Positions 53,286 through 64,000 of a stretch of DNA of 64,000 bases are shown here, piece by piece. The stretch comes from Noviherbaspirillum sp. UKPF54. GTDB lineage: Bacteria; Pseudomonadota; Gammaproteobacteria; Burkholderiales; Burkholderiaceae_D. Each line of letters starts with the position of its first letter. Within the stretch, counting starts at the first letter, position 1. The position numbers and the translations under genes were made by a program. The DNA is taken from assembly GCF_007874125.1 (NCBI RefSeq), contig NZ_CP040128.1, forward strand, positions 1,674,001 through 1,738,000. The letters are read 5' to 3'. The notes under the pieces are model-generated. The model was not told the origin of the DNA, searched no databases, and saw nothing but the letters and a program-made list of their open reading frames with translations.

Positions 53286-54068
53286 CTAGGCGCCCTGTCC
53301 CTGGAACAGCATCAGTGCCCCGTCCACCACGAGCGTGGTGCCGTGGATGTAGCTCGCCTGCGCCGACGCAAGAAAGACCGCGGCGTGGGCAATCTCTTCC
53401 GGCCTGGCGGCACGCTTCATCGGGATAGACTGCACCTGCTTTTTGAGCACCTCGGGGTCATCCACCGCGCTCTGGTTCATCGGTGTGAGCACCATGCCGG
53501 GCGCGATGTTGTTGACGTTGATATTTTTTTCCGCCAGTTCCAGCGCCAGCGTGGTGGTCAGGTTGCGCAGCCCGCCCTTGGCGCTGTCGTAACCGGAGGC
53601 GCCGGCGCGCGGAATTTCCTGGTGCACGCTGGTGATGTTGATGATGCAGCCGTGGCGACCGGAGCCTTCGATGGCGCGGATGAATTCGCGGCAGCAGTAG
53701 AACGGCCCGTACAGGTTGGTGCGGATCGCGTCGTCCCAGTCGGCGTCGCTCATGTCCTTGACCATCTTGCCCGCCGCGTCGATGCCGGCGTCGTTGACCA
53801 GGATGGTCGGCACGCCCTGCGCGCCCTTCACGTCCCGGAACAGTTGCGCGACGCGGCTGGATTCGCGCACGTCGAGCTGGTAGACGGCCGCCTTGCGTCC
53901 CGCCGCTTCGACCTCGCGCGCGGTGCGCTCCGCCCCCTGGCGGTCATGAAAATAGGTAATGACGACATCGGCGCCTTCGCGGGCAAATGCAATCGCCGTC
54001 GCCTGGCCGATGCCTGAATCCGATCCGGTGACGAGCGCCAGTTCGCCCTTCAATCGTTGTTCGCTCAT
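53286..54068 (-). CDS. Short-chain dehydrogenase/reductase (glucose 1-dehydrogenase-like)
   Basis: A 260-residue SDR with TGSDSGIG at the cofactor turn, LVNDAGID, and a YDSAKGG (YxxxK) active site with an upstream serine in NITSVHQ. The pattern (MKRAARPEEIAHAAVFLAS, IHGTTLVVDGAL) resembles glucose 1-dehydrogenase-type SDRs. ATG 54068; open frame upstream is not coding-like. It is followed by the CDF gene. Confidence 0.85.
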   Translation of the reverse strand: MSEQRLKGELALVTGSDSGIGQATAIAFAREGADVVITYFHDRQGAERTAREVEAAGRKAAVYQLDVRESSRVAQLFRDVKGAQGVPTILVNDAGIDAAGKMVKDMSDADWDDAIRTNLYGPFYCCREFIRAIEGSGRHGCIINITSVHQEIPRAGASGYDSAKGGLRNLTTTLALELAEKNINVNNIAPGMVLTPMNQSAVDDPEVLKKQVQSIPMKRAARPEEIAHAAVFLASAQASYIHGTTLVVDGALMLFQGQGA

Positions 54069-54177
54069 GAGTAACCTCCAGTCCGTCGCTGGCGCCACGC
54101 CGCCGCGGCTGCCACGCAGATGGGATCGCCGGATACTGCGCGGGTTCCCCGGCATCGTACTTGCATGCCTGCATGGT

Positions 54178-55170
54178 TCAAGGGCCAAGCAGCACGCCCG
54201 CCAGCACCAGCAAGACGAGCAAGACCAGCGTGGCCGCCGCCACGGCCCAGCGATGCGTATCGAGCCACAGTTGCGCGCTCCGGTCGAGCGCCTTGCCGTC
54301 GAAGCGGCCATGCGCGCCGTGGTCGCCCGGGACCGGCCGGTACAGGTTGTCGCGCCGCTCCGGCGACACATGTTTCTTTCCCTCCTGCCCTTCGTACGCC
54401 TTGTGCGCGAGCATATGGTCAAGGAAGCCGGGAATAAATTTGGTGCCGAGGATGGCCTGCGCCGCCGGCCAGCCCACCCACAGTTCCCGCCGCCGGTGCA
54501 CGGCCGCCCAGTAGATGCCGCGCGCAGCCACTTCGGGCTGGAAGATCTTGCCCAACGGCTTGGGCTGGTCCGGCATGCAGGTGCGGCCCCAATCGAATTG
54601 CGGCGTGTTGAAAGCCGACAGGTGCACCATGGTCAGGTAGACCTTGCTCTTGTCGTGGATCAGCTCCGAACGCAGTGAGTCGGTGAAGCCGCGCAGCGCG
54701 CTCTTGGCGCCGCAGTACGGCGCCTGCAGCGGGATCGAACGGTATGCCAGTGCCGACCCGACCTGCACGATCGCGCCGCGGTCGCGCGGCTTCATGCGCT
54801 TCAGGGCGGCCATCGTGCCCCACACCGCGCCAAGGTAGGTGACTTCGGTGGCGCGCCGGAAGTCTTCCGGGGTGATGCCGGTCACCGGGCAAAAAATGGT
54901 CGCCATCGCATTGTTGACCCAGACGTCGATCGTGCCCCACGCGCGCTCCACCGCTGCGGCCGCCGCCTCCACCTGCGCCTGGTCGGCCACGTCGGTCGGC
55001 ACGATCATGGCCTCGCCGCCGGCCAGTTCCACCTCCTCGCGCGCGCCTTCCAGGCCGTCCGCGCCGCGCGCCAGCAGGGCGACGCGCCAGCCGTGGCGGG
55101 CGAATTCGACGGCGGTGGCGCGGCCGATGCCGGCCGACGACCCGGTGATGACGACGACCTGGCCATGCAT
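54178..55170 (-). CDS. Short-chain dehydrogenase with C-terminal membrane helix
   Basis: A 330-residue SDR with ITGSSAGIG, NNAMATIF, and a YCGAKSA (YxxxK) active site. The C-terminal end is a hydrophobic helix (VAAATLVLLVLLVLAGVLLG), suggesting membrane attachment. It starts 3 bases after the coxD stop, so it is probably cotranscribed with the oxidase genes. The substrate is unknown. Confidence 0.83.
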   Translation of the reverse strand: MHGQVVVITGSSAGIGRATAVEFARHGWRVALLARGADGLEGAREEVELAGGEAMIVPTDVADQAQVEAAAAAVERAWGTIDVWVNNAMATIFCPVTGITPEDFRRATEVTYLGAVWGTMAALKRMKPRDRGAIVQVGSALAYRSIPLQAPYCGAKSALRGFTDSLRSELIHDKSKVYLTMVHLSAFNTPQFDWGRTCMPDQPKPLGKIFQPEVAARGIYWAAVHRRRELWVGWPAAQAILGTKFIPGFLDHMLAHKAYEGQEGKKHVSPERRDNLYRPVPGDHGAHGRFDGKALDRSAQLWLDTHRWAVAAATLVLLVLLVLAGVLLGP

Positions 55171-55173
55171 GTC

Positions 55174-55506
55174 CTATCCTCCTGTCTGGCGCACCGGCGG
55201 CGATTGCCAGGGCGCCCCGTGCAGCGTGCGCGTCGCATAGTCGGCCTGCGACAGCCCGAACAGCAGCGCCAGCGTCAGAATCGCCGCGGACGCCGCAATG
55301 CGCAGCAGGGCCGGCGCGCCGCGCAGGTGCATGAAAAAGACCGCGACCAGCGCCGCCTTGACGGCCGCGATGGCGAGATTGAGCACGCTGTTCCACGCCC
55401 CCAGTTTCAGGTAGGCGCTGCCAAAGGTGATCAGCAGCAGGACGATCAGCGCGGCCCACACCAGCAGGCTATTCCGGATCGTCTCGCGCAGCGAAGAATC
55501 GCTCAT
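55174..55506 (-). CDS. coxD: Cytochrome c oxidase subunit IV (prokaryotic, caa3 type)
   Basis: A 110-residue membrane protein with three helices (LLVWAALIVLLLITFGSAYL, AAVKAALVAVFFMHLRG, and IAASAAILTLALLFGL). The FFMHLRG element is typical of prokaryotic COX4/CtaF. The start overlaps the subunit III stop by four bases. Confidence 0.85.
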   Translation of the reverse strand: MSDSSLRETIRNSLLVWAALIVLLLITFGSAYLKLGAWNSVLNLAIAAVKAALVAVFFMHLRGAPALLRIAASAAILTLALLFGLSQADYATRTLHGAPWQSPPVRQTGG

Positions 55507-56134
55507 CCGCTTCTCCCCACCAGGTACAGGATCGGATACAGGAAGATCCAGATCACGTCGACGAAATGCCAGTACAGCCCGGCCACCTCCACGCGCTCGG
55601 CGCTGGCGAAGCTGCGCCCTCCGCGCAACAGTCCGGCGGCGAACGCCAGCACCATGACGATCCCTATCGTCAGGTGCAGCGCATGCAGGCCGGTCAGCGC
55701 GAAATACAGGAAATAGAAAATCTCCGCTGCCGGGGCGTGTCGCGCGTCCGCAAACGCGAAGCCTGCCCCCGGGAACAGGTGCTCCCGCCATTCGTGCCGG
55801 TACTCGGCTCCCTTGATCGCCAGGAACACGAAGCCGAGCGCCGCCACCAGCAGGAGCATGCCGCGTGCCAGCCGCACCGCATCGGCCTTGCACGCCTGCA
55901 CCGCGATAGCCATCAGCAGGCTGCTGGTCAAGAGGACGGCGGTATTGAGCGTGCCGAGCATGACTTCGGTATGCCGGCTGGCTGCGGCGACGCCTTCCGG
56001 GAAGTGGGAGCGCGCATAGGAATAGCCGAACAGCAGCGGGCCGAAGAACATCAGTTCGGTCGCCAGGAAAATCCACATGCCGAAGGTGGCGGCCTGCTCC
56101 TGCTGGGGGGCGTCGTCGAACTGTTCGGCGATAT

Positions 56135-56138
<4 letters not shown>
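55503..56138 (-). CDS. coxC: Cytochrome c oxidase subunit III
   Basis: A 211-residue membrane protein of seven or so helices. It has LATELMFFG with the TM3 acidic residue, [25 protein letters not shown] and [18 protein letters not shown]. It begins four bases inside the subunit I gene end and precedes subunit IV. The order coxB-coxA-coxC-coxD is standard for caa3-type oxidases. Confidence 0.92.
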
Positions 56139-57740
<1,602 letters not shown>

Positions 57741-57760
<20 letters not shown>

Positions 57761-58691
57761 CGCCGCCTCCCGTGGAACGCAGGTATTCGATAATCGCCAG
57801 CAAGTCTTCCTCCCCGATCTGCCCGGCGAACGACGGCATGATCGGCTCGTAGCCGGCGACGACATCCTTCTTCGGCAACAGCACCGAATCGCGCACATAG
57901 GCTTCGTCCGCCACCAGCGTGCGGCCGTCCTGCAGGTGCACGGTGCGCCCCAGCAGGCCGTGCAGGTCGGGCGCATGCACCGACGACTGCGCCTCGTGGC
58001 AGCCGCTGCAGCCGTACCGCCGGTACAGTTCGAATCCGCGCGCGGCCATGCCTTCGGACGCATTGCCCTGCTGCAGCCAGGCGGCGAACTGGTCCGGACG
58101 CATCACCACCACGCGCCCGCGCATGGCGGCATGCTCGGTGCCGCAGTATTCGGCGCAGAACAGGTGGAACTCACCGGCCTCGGTCGGGGTGAAGGAAATC
58201 GTGGTGTAACGGCCCGGCACCACGTCCTGCTTGATGCGGAAGGCCGGCACGTAGAAGCTGTGGATCACGTCCTGCGACGTCATCACCAGCCGCACCGGCT
58301 GGCCCAGCGGCAGGTGCAGCTCGTCGATCTCGCGCCGCCCGTTGGTATGCTCCAGCTTCCACATCCACTGCTTGGCCACCACGAACACCGGCGTAGCATC
58401 GGGCCGCTCGCGGTGCAGCTGCGCGTAATCGTAGGCGGCCCAGGCGAAGGCGCACAGGAACAGCAGCAGCGGAATCACGGTCCAGGCGATCTCCAGCCGG
58501 CGCCCGCGCACGGGGGCGGCGCTGCGGTCCGCGCCTGAATCGCGGCGGTAGCGCACCGAAAAATAGACGATCAGGAAAGCCACCGCGAGCGCGACGAAGC
58601 CGGTCAGCAGGAATTCCGCCAGCATCAGGATGTCATAGCGGGCGGCCGCATCCGACGCGCTCGGCGGCAGCAGGTAAAAGCCCCCGTTCAT
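57741..58691 (-). CDS. coxB: Cytochrome c oxidase subunit II with fused cytochrome c (caa3 type)
   Basis: A 316-residue protein. Two N-terminal helices are followed by a cupredoxin domain with the CuA site [12 protein letters not shown], and then a fused cytochrome c domain with CSGCH. The fused domain marks a caa3-type enzyme that takes electrons from a small c-type cytochrome or directly from complex III. ATG 58691 overlaps the sco stop by four bases. It lies upstream of coxA. Confidence 0.93.
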
Positions 58692-59464
58692 GCCTTCCTC
58701 CGCCCGGCCGGGCGCCACATCCACAGGACGAGGCCCGCCAGCACCGCCAGGCACACCGCGCGCACCAGCGCCATGGCCGCCGCACTATAGCGTCCGGTGG
58801 CCGGAGCGTAGTGCGAGCACAGCAGCAGCAGGCGGTCGACCGGCGAGCCGATGCGGCCCGCCGAGGCGTCCACCAGCGCCAGCCGCACGTCGCGCGGATC
58901 GAAACGCACGCCCATGAAGTAATGCGATATGCGCCCGTCCGGCGTGGCCACGATGAAGCCGGCCGCATGCGCGTACTGGCGCGCCGCCTCATCGTAGCCG
59001 TATTCGAATCCTGCGCTGCGCGCCAGGTCCGCGATCTGCGGCGCGCTTCCGGTCAGCAGGTGCAGCTCGCCGCCGCCATGTGCGACCAGCGGCGCATAGG
59101 ACGCCTTCTTGCGGGCGGCGATGGCCGCGTTTTCCGTCGGATCGATGCTCACGCCCAGCACGCGGTAGGCGCGCGGCGGCAACCCTGCGCCGGCCAGGGT
59201 TTCAAGTACGCCGTCCAGCAGCGTGCTGCACAGGTTCGGGCAATGGTAGTAGCCGAGCACCAGCACCACCGGACGCGCGCCGAAGAAGGCGCCGAGCGAT
59301 ACGCGCCGCCCGTCGTCGTCGGTGAACGCGGCCGCCAGCGGCAGTTGTGCGTCGAGGCGCTGCCGGAACTGCGCCTGCGGCGACGCAGGATAGGCGAGCG
59401 GCTGCGCCAACGCGTGCCCGGGCGCGGCCGACAAAAGGCAGAGAATCAGCAGCAGGCGCGTCAT
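58688..59464 (-). CDS. Sco1/SenC-family copper chaperone
   Basis: A 258-residue protein with an N-terminal signal/anchor (LLLILCLLSAAPGHALA), a thioredoxin-like fold with the copper-binding CPNLC motif, and a C-terminal transmembrane helix (AVCLAVLAGLVLWMW). Sco proteins insert copper into the CuA site of subunit II. It lies between the small unknown protein and coxB, consistent with that role. Confidence 0.9.
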   Translation of the reverse strand: MTRLLLILCLLSAAPGHALAQPLAYPASPQAQFRQRLDAQLPLAAAFTDDDGRRVSLGAFFGARPVVLVLGYYHCPNLCSTLLDGVLETLAGAGLPPRAYRVLGVSIDPTENAAIAARKKASYAPLVAHGGGELHLLTGSAPQIADLARSAGFEYGYDEAARQYAHAAGFIVATPDGRISHYFMGVRFDPRDVRLALVDASAGRIGSPVDRLLLLCSHYAPATGRYSAAAMALVRAVCLAVLAGLVLWMWRPAGRRKA

Positions 59465-59841
59465 CGCCGCTCCTTTCCGGGCGGGGCCTGTGCCTTGTCC
59501 GTGCCCGCATTGTTGCCGTGAGCCGTCATGATCCGCATCGCTTCCTGCACCGGGATGCGGGCGACGCCGCGTTCGCGGTCGATCCATTCCCAGGAGTCGA
59601 GCAGCTTCCGCTTTTCGGCGAAATAGGCGGCGCGCTCGTCCTGCGGCGCGGCTTGCAGCACCGGCTGCGCTATCTGCGGCGGGCGGCTTGCGCTGGGGCC
59701 GCTGCCTGGGCCGCTCCACAGCCGCCACAGGAAGTAGGCCGCCGTCGCCGCCAGCAGGATTCCCGTCACGATCGCGACGCCGCCCCACAGCACGCCGCGC
59801 GCGTTGAGGCCGGCCGGCTCGTGTGCTGCCGCGTCAGCCAT
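59461..59841 (-). CDS. Small membrane protein of the complex III-oxidase operon
   Basis: A 126-residue protein with one N-terminal helix (GVLWGGVAIVTGILLAATAAYFL), a proline-rich spacer and a soluble tail with ERAAYFAEKRKLLDSWEWID. It overlaps actF and sco by 4-8 bases, so it is translated with them. No family is recognised; it may be a subunit or assembly factor. Confidence 0.65.
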   Translation of the reverse strand: MADAAAHEPAGLNARGVLWGGVAIVTGILLAATAAYFLWRLWSGPGSGPSASRPPQIAQPVLQAAPQDERAAYFAEKRKLLDSWEWIDRERGVARIPVQEAMRIMTAHGNNAGTDKAQAPPGKERR

Positions 59842-60904
59842 GGCCGCCCTCCTCCTGCGCCGGGGTGATGCCGAGCGCCACCCACGCCGCCGCCAGCGCG
59901 GCGCTGGCCAGCGGCACCGTCCACAGCCATTGCATCCATCCGACCGCCAGCGACGGCAGCGTCATCCACCATACGTCGAGCAGATGGAATGCGAGCAGCC
60001 CGCCGGCCACCCAGCCGAGCATGCGCGGCGCCTGCTTGGCGTTGCGCGACAGCAGGATCAGCAGCGGCGCGAAGAAATGGAACAGCGCCAGCAGCCAGGC
60101 GACCGCCAGCCACCCGCCGTCGCGCCGCGCAACATACCAGGCGATTTCGTGCGGCAGGTTTTCCGACCAGATGATCAGGAACTGGGTGAAGGCGAGGTAG
60201 GCCCAGGTCATCACGTACATCAGCAACAGGTTGCCGAGATCGCGGAAGACCATCGGCGGCTGTTCGCCCCGGTGAGCCGCCAGCAGCACCGCCAGCGCCA
60301 TCCCGCCCAGCATCTGCCCGGTGCCGGCCAGCAGGCCGAACGAACTGGAATACCAGAGCGGCATGAGCGACATGATCCAGTCGACCGCCGCCAGCCCGAC
60401 GCTCACTCCGTACACGATCAGCGCGGCTGCGGAAAAGCGCGCCGCGCGCCGCAGCGCCGGACGGCGGCTCAGGGCCGCCAGCAGCGTCCAGATGCCGAGA
60501 TAGCACAGGCTGCGCGCGACGAAGAACCACGGCGTGAGCCACATGCTCTTGAAGCCGGCGCTGCCGGCCTTCAATTCTCCGGCCCAGCGTGCCGCGCCGA
60601 GCCCGGCGTCGGGCGCCCACGGGAACAGGTCGCGCATGCCGAGCAAAAGCGGAAGGAACAGCAGCGCCAGCGGCCCCATCGCGCGCGCCAGCCCGAGCGA
60701 GGATGCGCGGATCGCCTCGCCCCACTGGCCTCCGGTCAGGTTGTGCACCCAGACGTTGGCCAGCCCGCCCATCACCAGCCCGCAGCAGAACCACCAGGCA
60801 GCTAGATACGCCGCCAGGAAAGCGGTGCCGGCGATACGCCACGCGGCGATGCAGGCCAGGGCCAGCAGCGCGAACACGATGACTTTGGCGGGGCGGCTGC
60901 TCAT
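59834..60904 (-). CDS. actF: ActF: alternative complex III membrane subunit
   Basis: A 356-residue membrane protein with about ten helices, basic ends and no cofactor motif. It has the LPHEIAWYVARR and SMWLTPWFFVARS segments expected for the ActF quinone-oxidoreductase membrane subunit, related to ActC but without bound cofactors. It overlaps actE by four bases and the next small gene by eight, as in known act operons. Confidence 0.85.
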   Translation of the reverse strand: MSSRPAKVIVFALLALACIAAWRIAGTAFLAAYLAAWWFCCGLVMGGLANVWVHNLTGGQWGEAIRASSLGLARAMGPLALLFLPLLLGMRDLFPWAPDAGLGAARWAGELKAGSAGFKSMWLTPWFFVARSLCYLGIWTLLAALSRRPALRRAARFSAAALIVYGVSVGLAAVDWIMSLMPLWYSSSFGLLAGTGQMLGGMALAVLLAAHRGEQPPMVFRDLGNLLLMYVMTWAYLAFTQFLIIWSENLPHEIAWYVARRDGGWLAVAWLLALFHFFAPLLILLSRNAKQAPRMLGWVAGGLLAFHLLDVWWMTLPSLAVGWMQWLWTVPLASAALAAAWVALGITPAQEEGGHG

Positions 60905-61548
60905 TGCGCGCCTCCTTCCCCTCTTGTCCCTGCGGATGACCGGGAGATGTCAGCCAGCCGCTGCCGCGACTCCGGCGGCAGGCTATTGGCGTTCGCATTC
61001 TGGCTCAGCTGCAGCGCCCGGATATAGGCCACGATCGCCCAGCGGTCGGCCGGCGCGACCCGGTCCGCGTACGGGTACATGATGCCGTAGCCGTTGCTGA
61101 TCACGTCGAAGAAATGCCGGTCCGGCGCCTGCCGCAGCCTCTCGCTGTGATAGGACGGCGGATGCGGGAAGCCGCGCCGCGCCACCAGTCCGTCGCCGTC
61201 GCCCGCCGGGCTGTGGCAGGGCGCGCAGTAGATGCCGAAACGCTCCTGCCCGCGCCGCAGCAGCTGCATGGTGACCGGATACGGATTGGACCGCGCCTCC
61301 GACGCGGCGATCTCTTCGCTGACGTCGCCGGCGCCGATGCGCCCGCTCGAGGTGCCGGCGAACGGCCCGCCCGAATACGGCACGCTGGCGGGCGGCGGCG
61401 TGCGCGACGAGCTGCCGTCGGGGAACAGGTCGCTGCGCGCAAACGGCTTGTAGCGCGGCTGGTCGTACATGTCCTGCTTGGCCTTTTCACATCCTGCGAG
61501 GAATCCGATCAGGCCGCAGGCGCACACGAGAAAATGCGCGCGTCTCAT
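60901..61548 (-). CDS. actE: ActE: alternative complex III lipoprotein cytochrome c
   Basis: A 215-residue protein with a lipoprotein signal (LIGFLAGCEKA, lipobox LAGC) and a mono-haem CAPCH motif (about residue 110), with MYPYAD as the likely axial methionine region. ActE is the mono-haem cytochrome subunit of alternative complex III. It overlaps actD and actF by four bases. Confidence 0.88.
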   Translation of the reverse strand: MRRAHFLVCACGLIGFLAGCEKAKQDMYDQPRYKPFARSDLFPDGSSSRTPPPASVPYSGGPFAGTSSGRIGAGDVSEEIAASEARSNPYPVTMQLLRRGQERFGIYCAPCHSPAGDGDGLVARRGFPHPPSYHSERLRQAPDRHFFDVISNGYGIMYPYADRVAPADRWAIVAYIRALQLSQNANANSLPPESRQRLADISRSSAGTRGEGGAQ

Positions 61549-62065
61549 TGCGGCACCTCCGCCACCGACAGCGGGTCCAGTCCCTGCAGGAACGCCCTGC
61601 TGCGCGTCGCGTCGAAGCGCGGATCGCGCGCCGGCAGGCACAGGAAGAAGCGGTTGCGCGTGGCCTGCCCGAAATCCGGCGCATCGAACACCGGATGGCG
61701 CAGGCGCGGCAGGCCGTTGGCCGCCAGCATCCCGAACACCGCCGCCAGCGCCGCCCCCAGGATGGTCAGTTCGAAGGTGGGCACGATGAACGACGGCCAG
61801 CTGTGCAGCGGGCGTCCGCCGACATTGATCGGAAAGTCGATCACCGCCGAATACCATTGCAGGAAATAGCCGCCCAGCCCGCCGGCGAAGCCGCCCAGCA
61901 GCGTCATCAGCGGCACCCGGTCGCGCGTGAAGCCGACCGCCTCGGCGATGCCTTCGATCGGATACGGGGCATACGCCTCCATTTCGCGGTAGCCGTCCTC
62001 GCGCGCGCGCCGCACCGCCTCCAGCAAGGCTTCGCCGGTGCGGAATTCGGCGATCAGACCGTAGC

Positions 62066-62069
<4 letters not shown>
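61545..62069 (-). CDS. actD: ActD: DUF3341 membrane subunit of alternative complex III
   Basis: A 174-residue protein with two helices ([19 protein letters not shown] and [15 protein letters not shown]) typical of DUF3341/ActD. The start is GTG 62069, supported by GGAG upstream; a longer upstream frame lacks coding character. It overlaps actC and actE by four bases. Confidence 0.85.
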
Positions 62070-63447
<1,378 letters not shown>

Positions 63448-63451
<4 letters not shown>

Positions 63452-64000
63452 GTCAGTTCGTCATCCGGATTCAGCACCAGCGCCGCATACGTGGTGCGCG
63501 GGCGCGTATTCAGTTCCGCCAGCAGGCTGTAGTCCAATGCGGACGCCTTGGCCCGGTTCACCCTGCTTTCCGGGTCGTTCAGGTCGCCGAACACGATCGC
63601 CTCCGTCGGGCATACCGCCTGGCAGGCGGTGACCACTTCCCCGTCCTGCAGGCGGCGCCCAAGCTTTTCCGCCTCGATGCGCGCGCGCGTGATGCGCTGC
63701 ACGCAGTAGGTGCACTTCTCCATCACGCCGCTGCGGCGCACGGTCACTTCCGGGTTGTACGCCGGCGGCGCCCGGTCGAGCGTCGTGCCGGTGTAATGCA
63801 GGAAATTGAAGCGGCGCACCTTGTACGGGCAATTGTTGGAGCAGAAGCGCGTGCCGACGCAGCGGTTGTAGACCTGCAGGTTGAGACCCTCGCTGTCGTG
63901 CACCGCAGCTTCCACCGGGCAGACCAGTTCGCATGGCGCGTTCTCGCAATGCATGCACGGCACCGGCTGGAACACGCTGCGCGGGTGCGCGCTGGTGCCG
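63448..64000 (-). CDS. actB: ActB: iron-sulfur subunit of alternative complex III (5' partial)
   Basis: The visible C-terminal 184 residues form a ferredoxin-like region with multiple 4Fe-4S cysteine motifs: [28 protein letters not shown] and CTYCVQRI with CQAVCPTEA. The frame continues beyond the window, where ActB normally has a molybdopterin-like domain. It precedes actC by overlap. Electrons pass from ActC-bound quinol through these clusters to the cytochromes. Confidence 0.9.

Overview
The window looks like a chromosomal segment of a GC-rich betaproteobacterium of the order Burkholderiales, probably an Oxalobacteraceae relative such as Herbaspirillum or Noviherbaspirillum. This is inferred from codon use, protein flavour and gene content; there is no rRNA or other marker gene to settle it. 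No tRNA, rRNA, insertion sequence, phage gene or CRISPR array was recognised. Gene density is high, and most of the window is metabolic, respiratory or metal-handling operons.

Region 1 (1-12200): the 3' end of a fused acyl-CoA synthetase/acyltransferase gene, a GYD protein coupled to a kinase-like protein, a PRPP synthetase gene broken by an in-frame TAA, a DHH phosphoesterase, a spermidine-synthase-like protein, and a YhaN/YhaO-type (SbcCD-like) ATPase-nuclease pair. Region 2 (12200-17900): an arsenic resistance operon arsR-arsD-arsA-arsC-acr3, with a divergent ATP-grasp-like gene facing arsR across a palindromic operator. Region 3 (17900-27500): a MocR regulator next to an AhpD-like protein and an HD hydrolase, then a five-gene beta-oxidation-type operon (3-hydroxyacyl-CoA dehydrogenase, thiolase, acyl-CoA dehydrogenase, enoyl-CoA hydratase, CoA-transferase) with a divergent AraC regulator.

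Region 4 (27500-34700): a membrane-bound formate dehydrogenase operon fdoGHI-fdhD-fdhE-DUF2478, with cysteine instead of selenocysteine in the catalytic subunit and an FNR-like box at near class II distance upstream. Region 5 (34700-43100): a DmeR/DmeF nickel-cobalt efflux pair, a TlpA-like thioredoxin, a Tat-exported transglutaminase-like protein, an orphan merT-merP pair, a YbaL-type antiporter, a thioesterase and an HDOD protein.

Region 6 (43100-52350): two operons, each preceded by a textbook sigma-54 promoter. The first encodes a TPP enzyme, an enolase-superfamily enzyme, an FAD/Fe-S dehydrogenase and a homologue of the sensory rhodopsin transducer, followed by a secreted crystallin-fold protein. 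The second encodes DUF2795, a ZIP transporter, DUF1622 and HPP proteins. A 5'-truncated BON-domain gene lies between them. Region 7 (52350-64000, minus strand): a long respiratory operon for alternative complex III (actB-actF), an Sco assembly factor and an A2-type caa3 oxidase (coxB, coxA, coxC, coxD), followed by two short-chain dehydrogenases and a ZnT9-like cation transporter.

The strongest leads are the nonsense codon in the PRPP synthetase gene, the two neighbouring sigma-54 promoters with the poorly described operon containing the rhodopsin-transducer homologue, and the ATP-grasp-like gene sharing the ArsR palindrome.
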